From NCBI GenBank assembly GCA_025084515.1, contig JAJAGP010000228.1:376001-440000 (forward strand): a stretch of 64,000 nucleotides of DNA, written 5' to 3'. The position numbers were made by a program, and so were the translations under genes. The stretch comes from Ancistrus triradiatus. Lineage: Eukaryota > Chordata > Actinopteri > Siluriformes > Loricariidae. This document shows positions 1-11,452 of the stretch, piece by piece (within the stretch, counting starts at the first letter, position 1; every line of letters begins with the position of its first letter). The notes beneath the pieces were generated by a model. The model saw only the letters and a list, made by a program, of their open reading frames with translations, was not told the origin of the DNA and did no database searches.

Positions 1-42
1 CATTTTTGAGCAAGAGAAGACAGAAACAGAATTTTCACTCAC

Positions 43-170
43 CACCAACAGGAGGCCTAATATTGTAGAAGTTGATGTTGTCACACCTCACTACAGCCAA
101 GAGCAGCTTGGAAGCAACCATGATGTACACAGCAACGGGAATGGCCATTCTCAAAAAAGAGGAGATGACC
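43..170 (-). CDS. Internal coding exon of an unidentified membrane protein (partial gene)
   Basis: Read on the minus strand, a pyrimidine-rich tract ending in TTTCAG precedes the exon, and a donor reading GTGAGT follows it. The exon is 128 bases. Of three frames only one is open throughout; the other two hit TGA. The open frame gives about 42 residues, starting with VISSFLR, then a hydrophobic segment MAIPVAVYIMVASKLLLAVV that fits one membrane span, then a polar stretch with CDNINFYNIRPPVG. The first base completes a codon from the upstream exon and the last base starts the next codon. I do not recognise the family and assign no function. The exon is single-copy in this window and not part of any repeat. 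Upstream exons would lie at higher coordinates, possibly starting at the promoter-like block near 46 kb. Downstream exons lie outside the window. Confidence 0.6.
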
Positions 171-758
171 CTGAAATAAAGAAATGTTGGTGAGAACTAT
201 TTAATGTCTAAAATATCTGTATATCATACAACTCCAAAGTCACATAGCAAACATTCAACTGACCTTTCAGTAGAAACATAGGACTGGATTTGATTAGCTT
301 TGATGATACCATGTGAACACCAACCATTGTTTACACACTATATTGCAAATAAAGCTGTGATAACCAAGCAGCTCACCCAATGGTGTTAAATTCCCATGAC
401 ATTTAGCCATACAACGATTTAGCCATGATTAGTTTTGAAGCCAATACACACTGCCTGACTTACTGTAGGAAAGACATTTTCTCATATTAGGAAACCACAC
501 AGCAAAGAAAACACCATCAGAAGCAATCAACATCTTATTCAGAACAATTTTATTCACAAACTTTCAGACTATGTCTCAGAAAATAATAACAAACACAAAA
601 CATTAAGTCAACAGCATATTTAATTTTCATAATACTCACTCAAACTCTATCAGGACCCACTGTTATCCCACTGGCACATCCTTTATTTAATACTCAATTT
701 ATTATCCCACCCCACGCTAATATCATGTTTATCTCATATCATGACCTTGTCTCATAAT
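171..758. other. Probable intron, no feature recognised
   Basis: AT-rich sequence upstream of the minus-strand exon. I see no repeat family, RNA gene or open frame that I can support. Confidence 0.4.
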
Positions 759-993
759 GTTTTGAAATGGCCAAGTCAAGGTCCTGACCGTTGTTTTGGA
801 AGCATTTCCTGTGCGGAAATCCACCAACATCCCGGAGTTAAAGCTGGTCTATACAGAGGATCAGGCTAAAATTCCTCGCAGTCTCTGTGCAAGACTGACC
901 AATAGTTACCAGAAATTTTTAGTTGCAGTTATTGTGAACTTGTGAGCTCTGATAATGAAAGCAAGGTTCGCATACTTCTGCCACTCACAGAAT
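759..993 (+). mobile_element. Tc1-like fragment (same family as 35415-36962)
   Basis: The stretch matches the 3' part of the transposase and 3' UTR of the element at 35415-36962: the GGCCAAGTCAAGG block, the ACCAACATCCCGGAG block and the CACTCACAGAATATG tail. The part that would encode the last catalytic Glu is deleted. The right side is cut by the pseudo-LTR that begins near 994. Confidence 0.7.
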
Positions 994-1240
994 ATGTCTT
1001 GATACAATAATCCAGGTGAGAAAATCCCAGAAGTTGAGTCAGTTCTTCTGGACATAAGGTTTTGTGGGAGAAACGTTTCTTCATTCATCTAAGTGACTTC
1101 TTCAGTCTCAGCTAGTTGGAAAACTTCCCCAAACAAACAGCACATACAGCACATTTGCATAATGACCAATACCAGCACCATTACTTAACAATGGGACCTG
1201 TGATCAGTTTAATATGCAAATTGCAAATTGAGTATTAGCC
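994..1240 (-). repeat. Solo pseudo-LTR of the Penelope-like element
   Basis: This stretch repeats, in the same orientation, the left flank of the Penelope element at 1632-1830 and is inverted relative to its right flank at 3060-3290. Shared blocks include CCCAGAAGTTGA, GACTTCTTCAGTCTCAGC and TTTGCATAATGACC. It lies directly against a Tc1 remnant, as if inserted into it. Its minus strand carries a hammerhead-like motif. Confidence 0.65.
1064..1112 (-). ncRNA. Degenerate hammerhead-like motif in solo pseudo-LTR
   Basis: On the minus strand GAGA precedes a CUGAAGA core. A stem II 5' arm GUCAC follows, but the 3' arm is mutated. Then come GAAAC, GUU and UCUC. Stem I (GAGA/UCUC) and the short stem III (AC/GU) can form; stem II is damaged. 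One extra A follows the core. Confidence 0.3.
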
Positions 1241-1383
1241 ATAACATGTCATTCACCTTGTTAGTGCATTAATCAGTCCATCACATCAGCTACAGTAACC
1301 AGGTTTAATTAAAACCAGACTTACTAAAACCTGATGAGTTTGGCATGTTACTCAAATCTGATTTTTTTTTTAGCTTTGTGGGA

Positions 1384-1482
1384 CTGTGGTGGCACAGTGT
1401 TTAAGGTACTGGACTGTTGACCAGAAGTATCAGAGTTCGAATCCCACCTCTGCCAAGCTGCCACTGTTGGCCGTTTTAGACA
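1384..1482 (+). mobile_element. tRNA-derived SINE, 5' part only
   Basis: It carries the tRNA-like head of the common SINE in this window: a run ending GGTACTGGACTGTTG, then a B-box-like GAGTTCGAATCCC, then CACCTCTGCCAAGCTGCC. The 3' half, with the GTCTGCTAAATGC tail, is absent. Confidence 0.7.
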
Positions 1483-1666
1483 TTCACAAACAGGTCCCTA
1501 AAAATGGTAGTTTAGGTAAACATACAAGTCCACCTCTCGTAACCACATAGGCAATATTAGTGGTACACAAAATATAGACCTTTAAAACAGCCAACCTCAT
1601 ATGTAGTAGACAAATTAACTATTCTAATTATTCCAGAAGTTGAATCTGTTCATCTGGACATATTTT

Positions 1667-1715
1667 GTGGGAGAAATGTTTTGTCACTCATCTAAGTGAC
1701 TTCTTCAGTTTCAGC
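1667..1715 (-). ncRNA. Degenerate hammerhead-like motif in left pseudo-LTR
   Basis: On the minus strand the CUGAAGA core is followed by one extra A, then a perfect stem II GUCAC/GUGAC. The conserved GAAA has become AAAA and the stem III/cleavage region is changed. It lies on the same strand as the Penelope coding region. Confidence 0.3.
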
Positions 1716-1856
1716 TAGTTGGAAAACTTCCCAAATCTTATATACAACACATTTGCATAATGACCTATACCAGCACCATTACATAACAATGGGACCAGTG
1801 ATCAGTTTAATATGCAGATTGCCATGACCATTAATGACAATGGCCACATGTGAAAT

Positions 1857-2989
1857 TCACACAGGATTGGGGAATGGCTGCAATAACGGCGTTGTAAGAT
1901 GGTGAGAGGTGTACTCAGGCCTTCTCCTCGGTTCAGGCATGGGTGTAAAAATGGCTTCGTTTACTCCGTGTTCAAACCAGCGGTCCACCCTATCAAGCAT
2001 CTGCACGTCTTCATCTTGGAAAGAGTGACCACTGGCCTGTAGGTGGGTGTATACCACAGAGTCCTGCCATGATGAGGTAGCTCTTCTATGCTGTGCCATC
2101 CGTTTTGTTTCCCAGATATACAATTCCTGGCAATCCTCTCGGCACTTAACAGCATACACCATATTTCCCTTGTTTGTTCTGGGGGACCTGATCCTTGGGG
2201 TGAACCAGTTTCTGGCGTAGCGCGTTTTTGGGTTTGAAAGCCACCAAGATGTGGTGTTTGGAAAATATGCATCGCAATTTTTCCGATGTGCCACATACGG
2301 AATCCTCACTGGTTTACGGTTAGACTGCAGTCATTGTTCTCCTCTCGTCGATCTGCTTAAGCACTGTTTGGGTGTCTTACTGCTTTGACGAAGGCCCAGT
2401 TCGGATAACCAGATTTGCCCAGGGCCTGCTTAATGTGAGATTTCTCTCCATCCTTGGCTGCCGTGTCAGTGGGGACGCTGTCTGCTCGGTGGTACAGTGT
2501 CCAGATGACTCCTAATGTGTGTTTCAATGGATGATGAGAGTCAAACCTTAAGTACTGATCCATATGTCTTGGTTTATGGTAAACATTGATGTTCAGTTGT
2601 CCTCCAATCACAATTTCACAATCCAAGAAGGCTAACCTGTCATTCTTCACATCCTCCCTGGTGAATGCTTATCCAGTTGATGTGGCCGGTGAAATGTGGT
2701 ACGTCATGAGATTTCATTTTAATCCAGGTGTCATCCACATATCTGAACCAATGGTGAAAGGTGTTGTTCCTGAACAGGATCATAGTGCTTTCTTTTCCAC
2801 CTCTTCCATATACTGGTTGGCCACGATGGGTGAATCTGAGGAACTCATAGCCCAATCATGTTTTTGCCTATAGTACTGCCCTCTGTATGTCAAATAGGTG
2901 GATTGAAGACACAGCTCCATAAACAAACACACCTGGTCCGAGTTAAGGGTGGTCCTATTGCTGAGAGTGATGTCATCCTGTAGTTTCAT
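1857..2989 (-). pseudogene. Penelope-like reverse transcriptase with GIY-YIG endonuclease, broken
   Basis: The enzyme family copies its own RNA into a nicked chromosomal target. In order on the minus strand: a fragment with QKHDWAMSSSDSPIVANQYM resembling the RT region before the catalytic box; the catalytic FRYVDDTW, with YVDD at 2741-2730; then LAFLDCEI, VYHKPRHMDQYLRFDSHHPL and LYHRA typical of the fish Penelope thumb region; then the nuclease with NMVYAVKC, LYIWETK and MAQHRRA, ending near DRWFEHGVNEAI. The nuclease motif normally reads LYIGETK plus a few residues before MAQHRR; here Gly is Trp and the following residues are deleted. At least three frame breaks separate the pieces, so no full protein can be made. 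Fish Penelope identity is recognised by motif recall, not by a search. Confidence 0.8.
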
Positions 2990-3149
2990 TCAGACTACCT
3001 CTACTCCATCGATAGTGCTCTGAATGTGATGATCCATGCTGCCTACCAATGGGTTGAGGATCGGTGCCAGAAACAATGTTATGTAATGGTGCTAGTATCA
3101 GTCGTTATGCAAATGTGCTGCATATAAGATTTGGGAAGTTTTTCCAATA

Positions 3150-3198
3150 GCTGAGACTGAAGAAGTCACTTCAATGAGTGATGAAACGCATCTCCCAC
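3150..3198 (+). ncRNA. Degenerate hammerhead-like motif in right pseudo-LTR
   Basis: GAGA, then core CTGAAGA at 3157-3163, an extra A, stem II GTCAC/GTGAT closing with one wobble pair, GAAA at 3183-3186, and TCTC for stem I. The stem III/cleavage triplet reads CGCA instead of CGTT, so cleavage looks lost. Its strand is opposite to the Penelope coding region. Confidence 0.35.
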
Positions 3199-3290
3199 AA
3201 AACCTTATGTCCAGATGAACTGATTCAACTTCTGGGATTTTCTCACCTGGATTACCGAGTATGCATCAAGATATTCTAATTATTCTTTTA

Positions 3291-6200
3291 TTACTTTGAT
3301 TTACAGCATTAATAGTACAAAATCTGTTTTACGTGATTGCAGTATTTTTTAAATCAAATACATGATAAAAGCTTACTTATTTAAAACACCTCATTTAGTT
3401 ATTCACTAGGTGTCGCCATTGAAGTATTGCACAGAAATAATTTTGATTCAAATGAATACAAATAAATAAAATAAATTCAGGATCTGAGTGTCAGCCATGA
3501 ATATGACTGCCACTCAGCGATTTGTCTTAAAATGTGAGGTGTCAGCATATTGTAATAGTGGTAGAGTAATATGGCAGCTCTGCACCACAATCTGCACTAA
3601 ACTGTAGTTTGCAGAATTCTATTAAAAAACAGCAGGTAACTAGGTTGCAGGAGCAGCCTTGGCCTACAATTTAAGTTATGCTTCCCCTTTTCCCCTTTAT
3701 TCTGAAAGAAATATTCCAAATGATCAGATGACTGGAGAAAGCTTCAGACGGGCATGGGAAATCACTGACCAAAACAGAAATATCCAAACTTGCCACCCAA
3801 TGCCTATGAATGGTTGTTAGATGAGATGAAAAGAGTTATTGAGGAGCACGTTTGAGTCAGATATTCAGTAATTCAAACATAAAATACTGCGCTACACTAC
3901 CTGCCAAAAGGTATGTTAGGATTTTTCTAATAAGTGATCTGTGCCATTACAGCCAGTTACTGCTAACACCTTTGTAATAGGAAGCACAGAAACTGTGGCA
4001 GAAGGATGAGTTTAAATGGTTTGCCATCTCTGATGGAGAACTTTGCTGGCTGGCATACAGCCATGACATTACTGTCTTACCACTTACTGGCCATGTCACT
4101 GTGTCAGCTTACAGTCATGTTCTAAACCCAGCAGAACACCTTTTCAGAAGAGGAAGGTTATTGTAAAAGCAAAGTAATCTGCAAGCAAAGTTAATCTCAT
4201 AACCTTTTAATGTAATTTAATTTATCCATAAATGATAGATGCCATTTTTTTCAAACAGGAATTCATAAGTAGACTAGTCATTTTGGTCAATTCTACAAGT
4301 GGTAATAGCTGAAGTAGCAACAAACCCAGAACACCCAGAACTCCTTTTGTTTAGAGATAGCAAAACATGGTTGGACTCTGTATGTTTACCATATATAGGC
4401 TTCACAGTTGACCTCTATGCACAAAACTCAAGTCCTAGAGGACAGAGGCAAAACCAATGTAGAACTGAAGTGGCTTAAAGGAGGTACAACAGACACTTTT
4501 TTTACTGCCAATGTATTGCCTGCAGATACTTTTGCAGGAGCTCATAAAAGGTGACACATAAAGACACTTCCATTATTGACATCTTTTGCATAAAATGGCA
4601 ACAAGTATCAATGGAAATCAAGTGAATTATGTTTTCATTGTTTCACTGTTAGAACATAACTGCAATTGGATTTGCTTGCAGTTAGGATTTTTACCTATTA
4701 ATTTGGACTCTACAAGTATTCAACTGTAAAGTCAACTATGTTGCAGCTGAATCTTATATTGTCAACAAAGTTGATTCTGTATTCAGTGCAAATTGGATAT
4801 GGAAGTGTTAGTGATTAACAAGCCTGAGGCCTGAAATTTAAGTACGTCTTCAAGCTTTGGTCTGGATCGCTGCACAGCTTCCCAGTCTGCCACCTACAAA
4901 ATCAACACTGTTCACAGATCCATTAACAAGCAGGGACACCCCAGCTGCGTATCTGTCAATAATTAGGAATCTGGTCAACTGTAACACAGGATACGCGTTT
5001 CAGTGTTCAGGTAACACATTACCAAGGGGATATTAATAAATGGATATTTTGAGTATGCAGATTAATAGAGAAGTTCATAATCTTAAATAATTGTAACTGT
5101 GAGCAAGTTCTTTTGAACAGCTGTACAATGCAATATCATGGTGTGCGGTATAATCACTGTACTCGCTTATAACATTAATAACCACACGATGATTTTATGC
5201 AGTTTTTCTCATTTAAAATATAGGACACTTTGTGGACTATGATCCACCTAAGTACGACAAAACTGTGCCATTATCCATAGCAGTTTACAATCACTGTGTC
5301 ATGATTCTGAGTTCCCTATCCGTACACATCACCACACAGGTATCACCAATTAATCTTGTCATTTGAAATAAAGACCTACCTTAAAAGTTGTAGAATTAAA
5401 AGCTCAGGAAAACAAACTGACCCAACTCAGAGGACATAGCTCCAGGATTAGTAGAACAGACTTCACCGAGATTCTTTAAATGAAAATGAAAAAAAGTCTG
5501 AGAGCCAGTTCCCCCTACAGTCCCTTCAGCTTCACTGACCCCACAACTTCCTGAGAGAGCAGCTCTTGGATTGAGGGAGTGCATGGCTAGAGCAGTTCAG
5601 TGGAAGCCTGGGGCCACTGTGTCAATTCAGCCAGGAAGTGTAAATCCAACATTGTAAAGCCCAGGTAATTAACACCCATCCACCCACCCCTATAGGGGGA
5701 AGGGAGTGCCTTGTGACTACACTTTAGCTGTTACTGGACTGAATGACTATTGGGACACTTAAAAATGATCAAATAAATTGAACTTGCAAATAATGGATGT
5801 ATAATTATGCTGTAAACATCAATACAATTTTCCCGATTAATGAAACATAAATGAGCAATGGCAAGCTCAGCTAATGTAAAAGCTAGTATTATTTTTAATT
5901 TATTCTGAAGCATGAAATTACAAGGTCCAAATTCATAATTAATTCTAAAGTTTTTAATGTGGCTTGATACATGTGTGGTTCCAGTTGATAAGAGATACAG
6001 TGTGGGTGTTTCAGATTTTTCTGAAATGATGGTCAGTCGACTACAGCATATTAAAACCATGTCGAATGCAAACCACTTTCTCCTTCAGACTTACCACTGT
6101 TACAGTTCTATATTATGAATTAGCTGAATTAAGATGAATCAATCAACTTTTACCTGCAATATAATCTAGAAAACTCATGGAAACTGAAGTTTTTCCATCA

Positions 6201-7246
6201 TAAGCGAGACTACAACATAAATTGTATGCCAAAATTGGTATTACATTCACAATCTTGTCTTATTCTTATGGGGGGATTGATTATTTATTAATTAATTAAA
6301 ATGATTAGATATACTTAGATTTAAAAAAAAAAAGAAATCACACACACTCCGTGTTGCAACTGCATTTTCTTAGTTACATGTGTTTGTGGTGAAATACAGT
6401 ACTTTAGTAGGATACATCTTATTCATTATTCATCCAAGTTAAATTATTTAGTTCAATTTTAATGATTTTCTGAGATGATGGTATAGCATGACAAACTATG
6501 GTGACAGTCATTTATGTCAGTCCTAATAATAAAATCCTTTCATCATCGGCTACCACGGTAGACTGTCCACATGGAAGTAAGGAGCATATATCCTTAAAGT
6601 GGTGGGACGGAACTTCACCCTAATACTAGTTTGTTACTTGTTCATGAATCCCCAAGCTAACTTATATATTTAGAATAAATTCTGTTTCCATGTTTAGTCT
6701 ACATTCATTTGTAATACATTTAATATTTTCTCTAGAAATTTTTGGACCTGCAGCAATCATTTATCCAGTACCGTACTTCATTGATTTATGATTCTTCCAC
6801 CCCTTATTATAGAACATTAATTATAAGGACATGCACTTCCCATATTACCCTTGATAAACGCACCTTCTAAATGCATACCTACATCAGTAACTGTAAAAAG
6901 CATTCCATTCTTCAAACAGAAATCAGGAAGTGATTTACCACTATCCCCTCCCAGGATTCCTTCAAGGTTAAATAAAGCCCAGTTCCCATGATGGCTGAGG
7001 AAGAAGTCGGCAAGTTATAAACGCTTCTAAACACTGTCTCGGCAGGAGGGGGCCAGGTTTAAAAGTTTTAATGGCTTTCCAGCTCCAGAGTGGTTTGTTT
7101 GGGGTTAGCACCTGTTTCACACACTTGACATGGCAAAAGACTTTTTTTTATAGTCTTATATTACAAAATAGTTTATTCATAGTTATTTATTTATTCATCA
7201 AAATAGTTGATTCATAACGGTGGCTTTTCTATCTTGTGAATTATCT
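3291..7246. other. Long AT-rich stretch without a supported gene
   Basis: Mostly unique-looking sequence. The short block 5376-5640 is less AT-rich; on the minus strand it ends in AAG followed by GTAGGT, a possible donor, but no acceptor or conserved frame supports an exon. The stretch 6900-7110 is also compositionally distinct. No transposon family is recognised. Confidence 0.3.
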
Positions 7247-7247
7247 T

Positions 7248-7280
7248 TGTGTGTGTTTGTGTGTGTATGTGTGTGTGTGT
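7248..7280. repeat. (GT)n microsatellite, interrupted
   Basis: About 33 bases of GT with two interruptions. Confidence 0.9.
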
Positions 7281-7904
7281 ACCAAGTTTATACATCATTT
7301 GAGTGCCTATACATGCAGATAATAATCCAATCATAATTGGATTTCTGCAGTTATCAGTAGTCATGTAAACACCGTACTCCGATTTCCCATATCATATTAA
7401 TGTCTGGAAATCTGAGTTTGAAATCCAAGAGAGCTGGATTCAGCTCAGTAATCAGATTTTTTTGCGCATGTTGCCTGTTCCTCTCATTTCAATCAGTTTT
7501 CTCAGTGCATGCACACAAGTGTAACTGGACACGGTTGCCTGGCTATTTGGGGCTTTTCCCCATTGACCTTTGGCTTATTTTTTCAGACAGAATTTGGCAA
7601 CTCCGGAATTAAACACAGCAAAATTGCTACCATTGTGAAACACAGTACAGTATATGCTCAAGGTAATGTAGATTTTCATTACTTACAAAACATATACTAA
7701 ATACTGCCATAAATCCTTATGACAAGTTTACACACAAAACACCCAGGACACTTAATGCCAGCCTTATACCAAATAACCTTTCTAGCAAATTCACTGTTGC
7801 ATACAAATTTCCAATGTCTAAAAAATGTCATGGTAGTCTTATTAGAGTTGCATTGAGCTTTCTTCATCTCAAAAATTTGGTGCAATATTTCAAAACTGAA
7901 CACA

Positions 7905-8567
7905 TGTTAAAATAGATAGATAATCCATTCATCCAGAGGAGCATTTGTGAGGTCACACACACAGATGTAGGACGAGAGGGCCTGGTTCCATTCTAGTTCA
8001 TCCCAAAGGAGTGTGATGGGGTTGAGGTCAGGGCTCAGTATGGGCCAGTCAAGTTCTTCCAAAATAAACTCACCCAAACATGTCTTTATGGACCTTGCTT
8101 TGTGTACTGGGGCACAGTCAAGCTGGAACAGAAAAGGGCCTTCCCCAAACTGTTTCCACAAAGTGGGAAGCATACAATTGTCCAAAATGTCTTGGTAGGC
8201 TCCAGCATTAAGAGTTTCCTTCGCTGTAACAAAGGGGCATAGCAAAAACCCCTGAAAACCAACCCCATAGCATTGCTCCTCCTCCACCAGACTTTACAGT
8301 TGGTGTACTGACAATGCAGTCAGACAGATTACATTCTCCTGCCATTCAAAAATAAATTAATAAAAAAAAAAGAAGACTCATCCATCTGACTGCCAGATAG
8401 AGGAGTGTGTAACTCCACAGAGGGTTACCACTGCTCCAGAGTACAGTGTACAGCAACAACATGTGGGACTGTGCTTGGTGATGCAAGGCTTGCATGTAGT
8501 TGCTTGACCATGGAAATCTGAAATCAGCTATTAAGAGGTGTGTCCCAATACTTTGGTCCTTATAGTG
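7905..8567 (-). mobile_element. Tc1-like element, internally deleted and 3'-truncated
   Basis: The right end carries the TIR, read on the minus strand as CACTATAAGGACCAAAGTAT, close to the common fish Tc1 end. The transposase C-terminal half follows: KETLNAGAYQDILDN, FLFQLDCAPVHKA with the second catalytic Asp, and WPILSPDLNPITLLWDELE, where the final catalytic Glu has become Thr. The N-terminal DNA-binding region is deleted, with the TIR joining directly to mid-gene sequence. The left TIR is absent. The element abuts the next Tc1 by only a few bases. Confidence 0.85.
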
Positions 8568-8573
8568 TGTATA

Positions 8574-9275
8574 CACTCACCAGCCACTTTATTAGGTACA
8601 CCTGTTCAACTGCATGCTAACGCAAATATCTTATCCGCCAATCACATGGCAGAAACTCAATGCATGGTTCAAGCTGACTGGTTAAAGCTGATAGAAAGTT
8701 CTACAACCAAGGTATGCAGAAGGGCATCTCTAAAAGCACAACACGTTGATATTTGAAGCAGATGGGCTACAGCAGCAGAATATCACACCAGGTACCACTC
8801 CTGTCAGCTAAGAACAGGCAACTGAAGTTCTAATTCGCACAAGCTCTCCAAAATTGGACAACACAAGATTGGAAAAACACTATCTGGACTGATGAATCAT
8901 GGTTTATACTGTGACATTCGGATAGTAGGGTCAGAATTAGACGTAAAAATAAAACATGCATCATCCTGCCTTGTATTGGCAGTTCAGGTTGCTCATTGCG
9001 GTGTAACATTTTCTTGGCACATTTTGGACCCCTTAATACAAAATGAGCATCGTTTAAACGCCACAGTCTAAGTATTGTGGCATACCAAGTCCATCCCTTT
9101 ATGGCCACAGTGGACCCATCTTCTACACGCCCTGTCACAAAGCTCAAATCATCTCAAACTGTTTCCTTCAACATGACAATGCATTCACTCTACTCAAATT
9201 GCCTTTTGCATCATGGATGTGCTGTGCTGTGGCAACTGCGTGATGGTATCATGCCATTATGGACAAAAGCATTTG
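8574..9275 (+). mobile_element. Tc1-like element, family with TIR ACTCACCAGCCACTTTATTA
   Basis: It starts with the recognisable TIR, then the family 5' UTR. It skips to the transposase middle (GATGGGCTACAGCAGCAG, GATTGGAAAAAC) and decays through blocks matching the region around the second and third catalytic residues. The 3' TIR is missing. Large internal deletions leave no usable frame. Other copies of this family are at 21799, 49967 and 60415. Confidence 0.8.
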
Positions 9276-9548
9276 GAAAGCATTTGGTTAGCATTTGTCT
9301 TATTATCCTTGTGAGGCCTTTCCATTGACATAATGACTAATGTAGCTAATGAATGTTACACCTAATCATATTCCTAACCTGAGCCTTAGTAACCTAAAGC
9401 ATTTTTTTGGCTCTTTTGGTGTTTCAGAATGTTGCTGTTGTACAAAAGCAAGTCGTATTTACTGGTAAAACGGTACTCGCATGTCAAACAATTGCCGGGT
9501 TTTGCTATTAATGTGACAAAATTTGGTCCTCACAAGTATATGAAGACA

Positions 9549-9549
<1 letters not shown>

Positions 9550-9605
<56 letters not shown>

Positions 9606-9608
9606 TGT
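9550..9608. repeat. (GT)n microsatellite
   Basis: About 25 uninterrupted GT units followed by GCGCGTGT. Confidence 0.95.
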
Positions 9609-9726
9609 ATGAGAGGCCGTTTAGGCCATTATTCAAACTTACCTGTCACACACACTGTCATACTCTCTCACACACACTGAAAAATAACCATACATGGAAG
9701 GGGGCGGGTCATAACTGACTATAAGC

Positions 9727-10000
9727 GAATCAAAAATTTCTTATTGAAACGACAACTCTGTAGGCCAATCAGAAAACAGGACCATCAAACTCGCTCACAC
9801 TCACTATCAAACTCTCTCACATTCACTATCAAATTTGATAGTGAGTGTGAGAGAGTATGAAAATGTGTGTGAGAGGTTTCACAGTGTGTGTGAGAGGGTA
9901 TGATAGTGTGTGTGAGAGGTTTGATAGCGAGTGTGAGTTTGATGGTTGTGTTTTCTGACTGACCTAGGGAGTTGTCATTTTAATAAGCAGTTTTTGATTC
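9727..10000. repeat. Foldback (near-palindromic) element with internal 20-22-base repeats
   Basis: The left arm 9727-9833 begins GAATCAAAAATTTCTTATTG. The right arm 9834-10000 is its imperfect reverse complement, ending in TTTTTGATTC. The centre is CAAATTTG at about 9830-9837. Near the centre both arms are built from units of the type TATCAAACTCTCTCACACTC; the right arm has about three more units. It resembles a foldback MITE; no transposase or convincing target duplication is visible. Confidence 0.8.
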
Positions 10001-10763
10001 CTGTTTATCAAATTGATACCTGTCAAAAACAAAACAAGATTACAAGATATTTAAGTCTACCGAGATGCAAATATCTTTGAGTCAAGAATGCAAATAATAC
10101 ATAAAATAAAATAAAATACAAATTCATAAACCTGTTCATTTATTTACTTTTGATTTTTCATGTACTACCCAAACAGGGATATAGCAATAAGTATTTCAAT
10201 GAAAGGTTTTAAACTTCTCACTTACAAATACAAACGTGTGCATCTCTCAAAATTCACATCCACCTCAACTACACTCTTTATTCACTGCTGGGAAAAAGTT
10301 TCAGTTGTGTATGATGCAGTTGTCCAAGCCCACCTAGGTCATAGCAATGTTCAGAAAACAATACATTCTTAGTAAGAGCTCAGCTCATATTTTTTTTGTG
10401 TGAGAATAGCTTTACTGACAATGTCTGAGACACATCTCGGTTACACACATTCTTCCCCGCAATGGACAGCAGCAGCTTTTATACATTCACACACAATCAT
10501 ATACATGTATGAAAAAGATAATCAGATAAGTGTAAAAATAACAGAACTGTTTATCTAGAGTACATTTTTACAGAAAAGAGAAGACAGCCACAGTAGTTTT
10601 AAAAGACATCATTGATTGACACAAGTACCATAAAATGACTTTGTAATCCACTATATATGTAGCTTATTCACTGAAAGTAGAGTAAGAAACAAGAAAAAAA
10701 GGAAACAAAAACAAAAGCGAGTAATATTCATGTTTTCATAAAAAAAAGGAAATCACAATTATA

Positions 10764-10764
10764 A

Positions 10765-10801
<37 letters not shown>

Positions 10802-10962
10802 GAGATGAGAAGGAGAGAGAGATAGGAGAGATAGAGAGAGAGAGAGAGGAGACGAGAGAGAGAGACACAGAGACAGACAGGAGAGCGAGAGAGAGAGAGA
10901 GAGAGAGATGAGTATTCGAGAGAGAGATTGATAAGAGAGAAGACCACACACACAAGAGACAC

Positions 10963-10998
<36 letters not shown>

Positions 10999-11452
10999 AG
11001 AGATAGACACAACACACACACACCACACATAGAGATACACACACAGCTATATATATATATATATATATATATCTATACGATATATATTATAATATATATA
11101 TCTATATTTAATTATATAGATATACACCACACATATATACATATATACATATTTATATATATAACATTATATAAATACATATATATATATATATACACAT
11201 ATATATATATATCTAATACACATATATATACATATACATACACACACATACCACACATATATACACACATATATACACACACACCCCCACCCATAGACAT
11301 ACATATATATATATGAATGAAATGGTATTAAGTGGGGGGGGGGGGGGGTGGGTGTGGGGTGGGACATGTAGATATATATATAGAGATATATATATAGAGA
11401 TATATCTACTATATAGAGATATATATATATAGATAATATATATATATATATC

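Larger units (their letters stand above)
1632..3290 (-). mobile_element. Penelope-like retroelement with inverted pseudo-LTRs
   Basis: A decayed reverse transcriptase/GIY-YIG endonuclease coding region at 1857-2989 is flanked by two copies of one sequence, at 1632-1830 and 3060-3290, in opposite orientation. Penelope elements characteristically join a YVDD-type reverse transcriptase to a GIY-YIG nuclease and carry pseudo-LTRs in variable orientation; all three traits are visible. The 5' part of the coding region (N-terminus and early RT motifs) is missing, so the copy is truncated and inactive. Confidence 0.8.

Noticed and set aside
1384..1482. Functional tRNA gene
   Set aside because: A- and B-box-like sequences are part of a multi-copy SINE; no cloverleaf with anticodon stem was found.
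5376..5640. Possible alternative exon on the minus strand ending in AAG|GTAGGT
   Set aside because: No acceptor or promoter features were found on its upstream side and no frame is convincing.
5731..6060. 109-codon minus-strand open frame
   Set aside because: AT-rich, no motif, no splice or promoter context.
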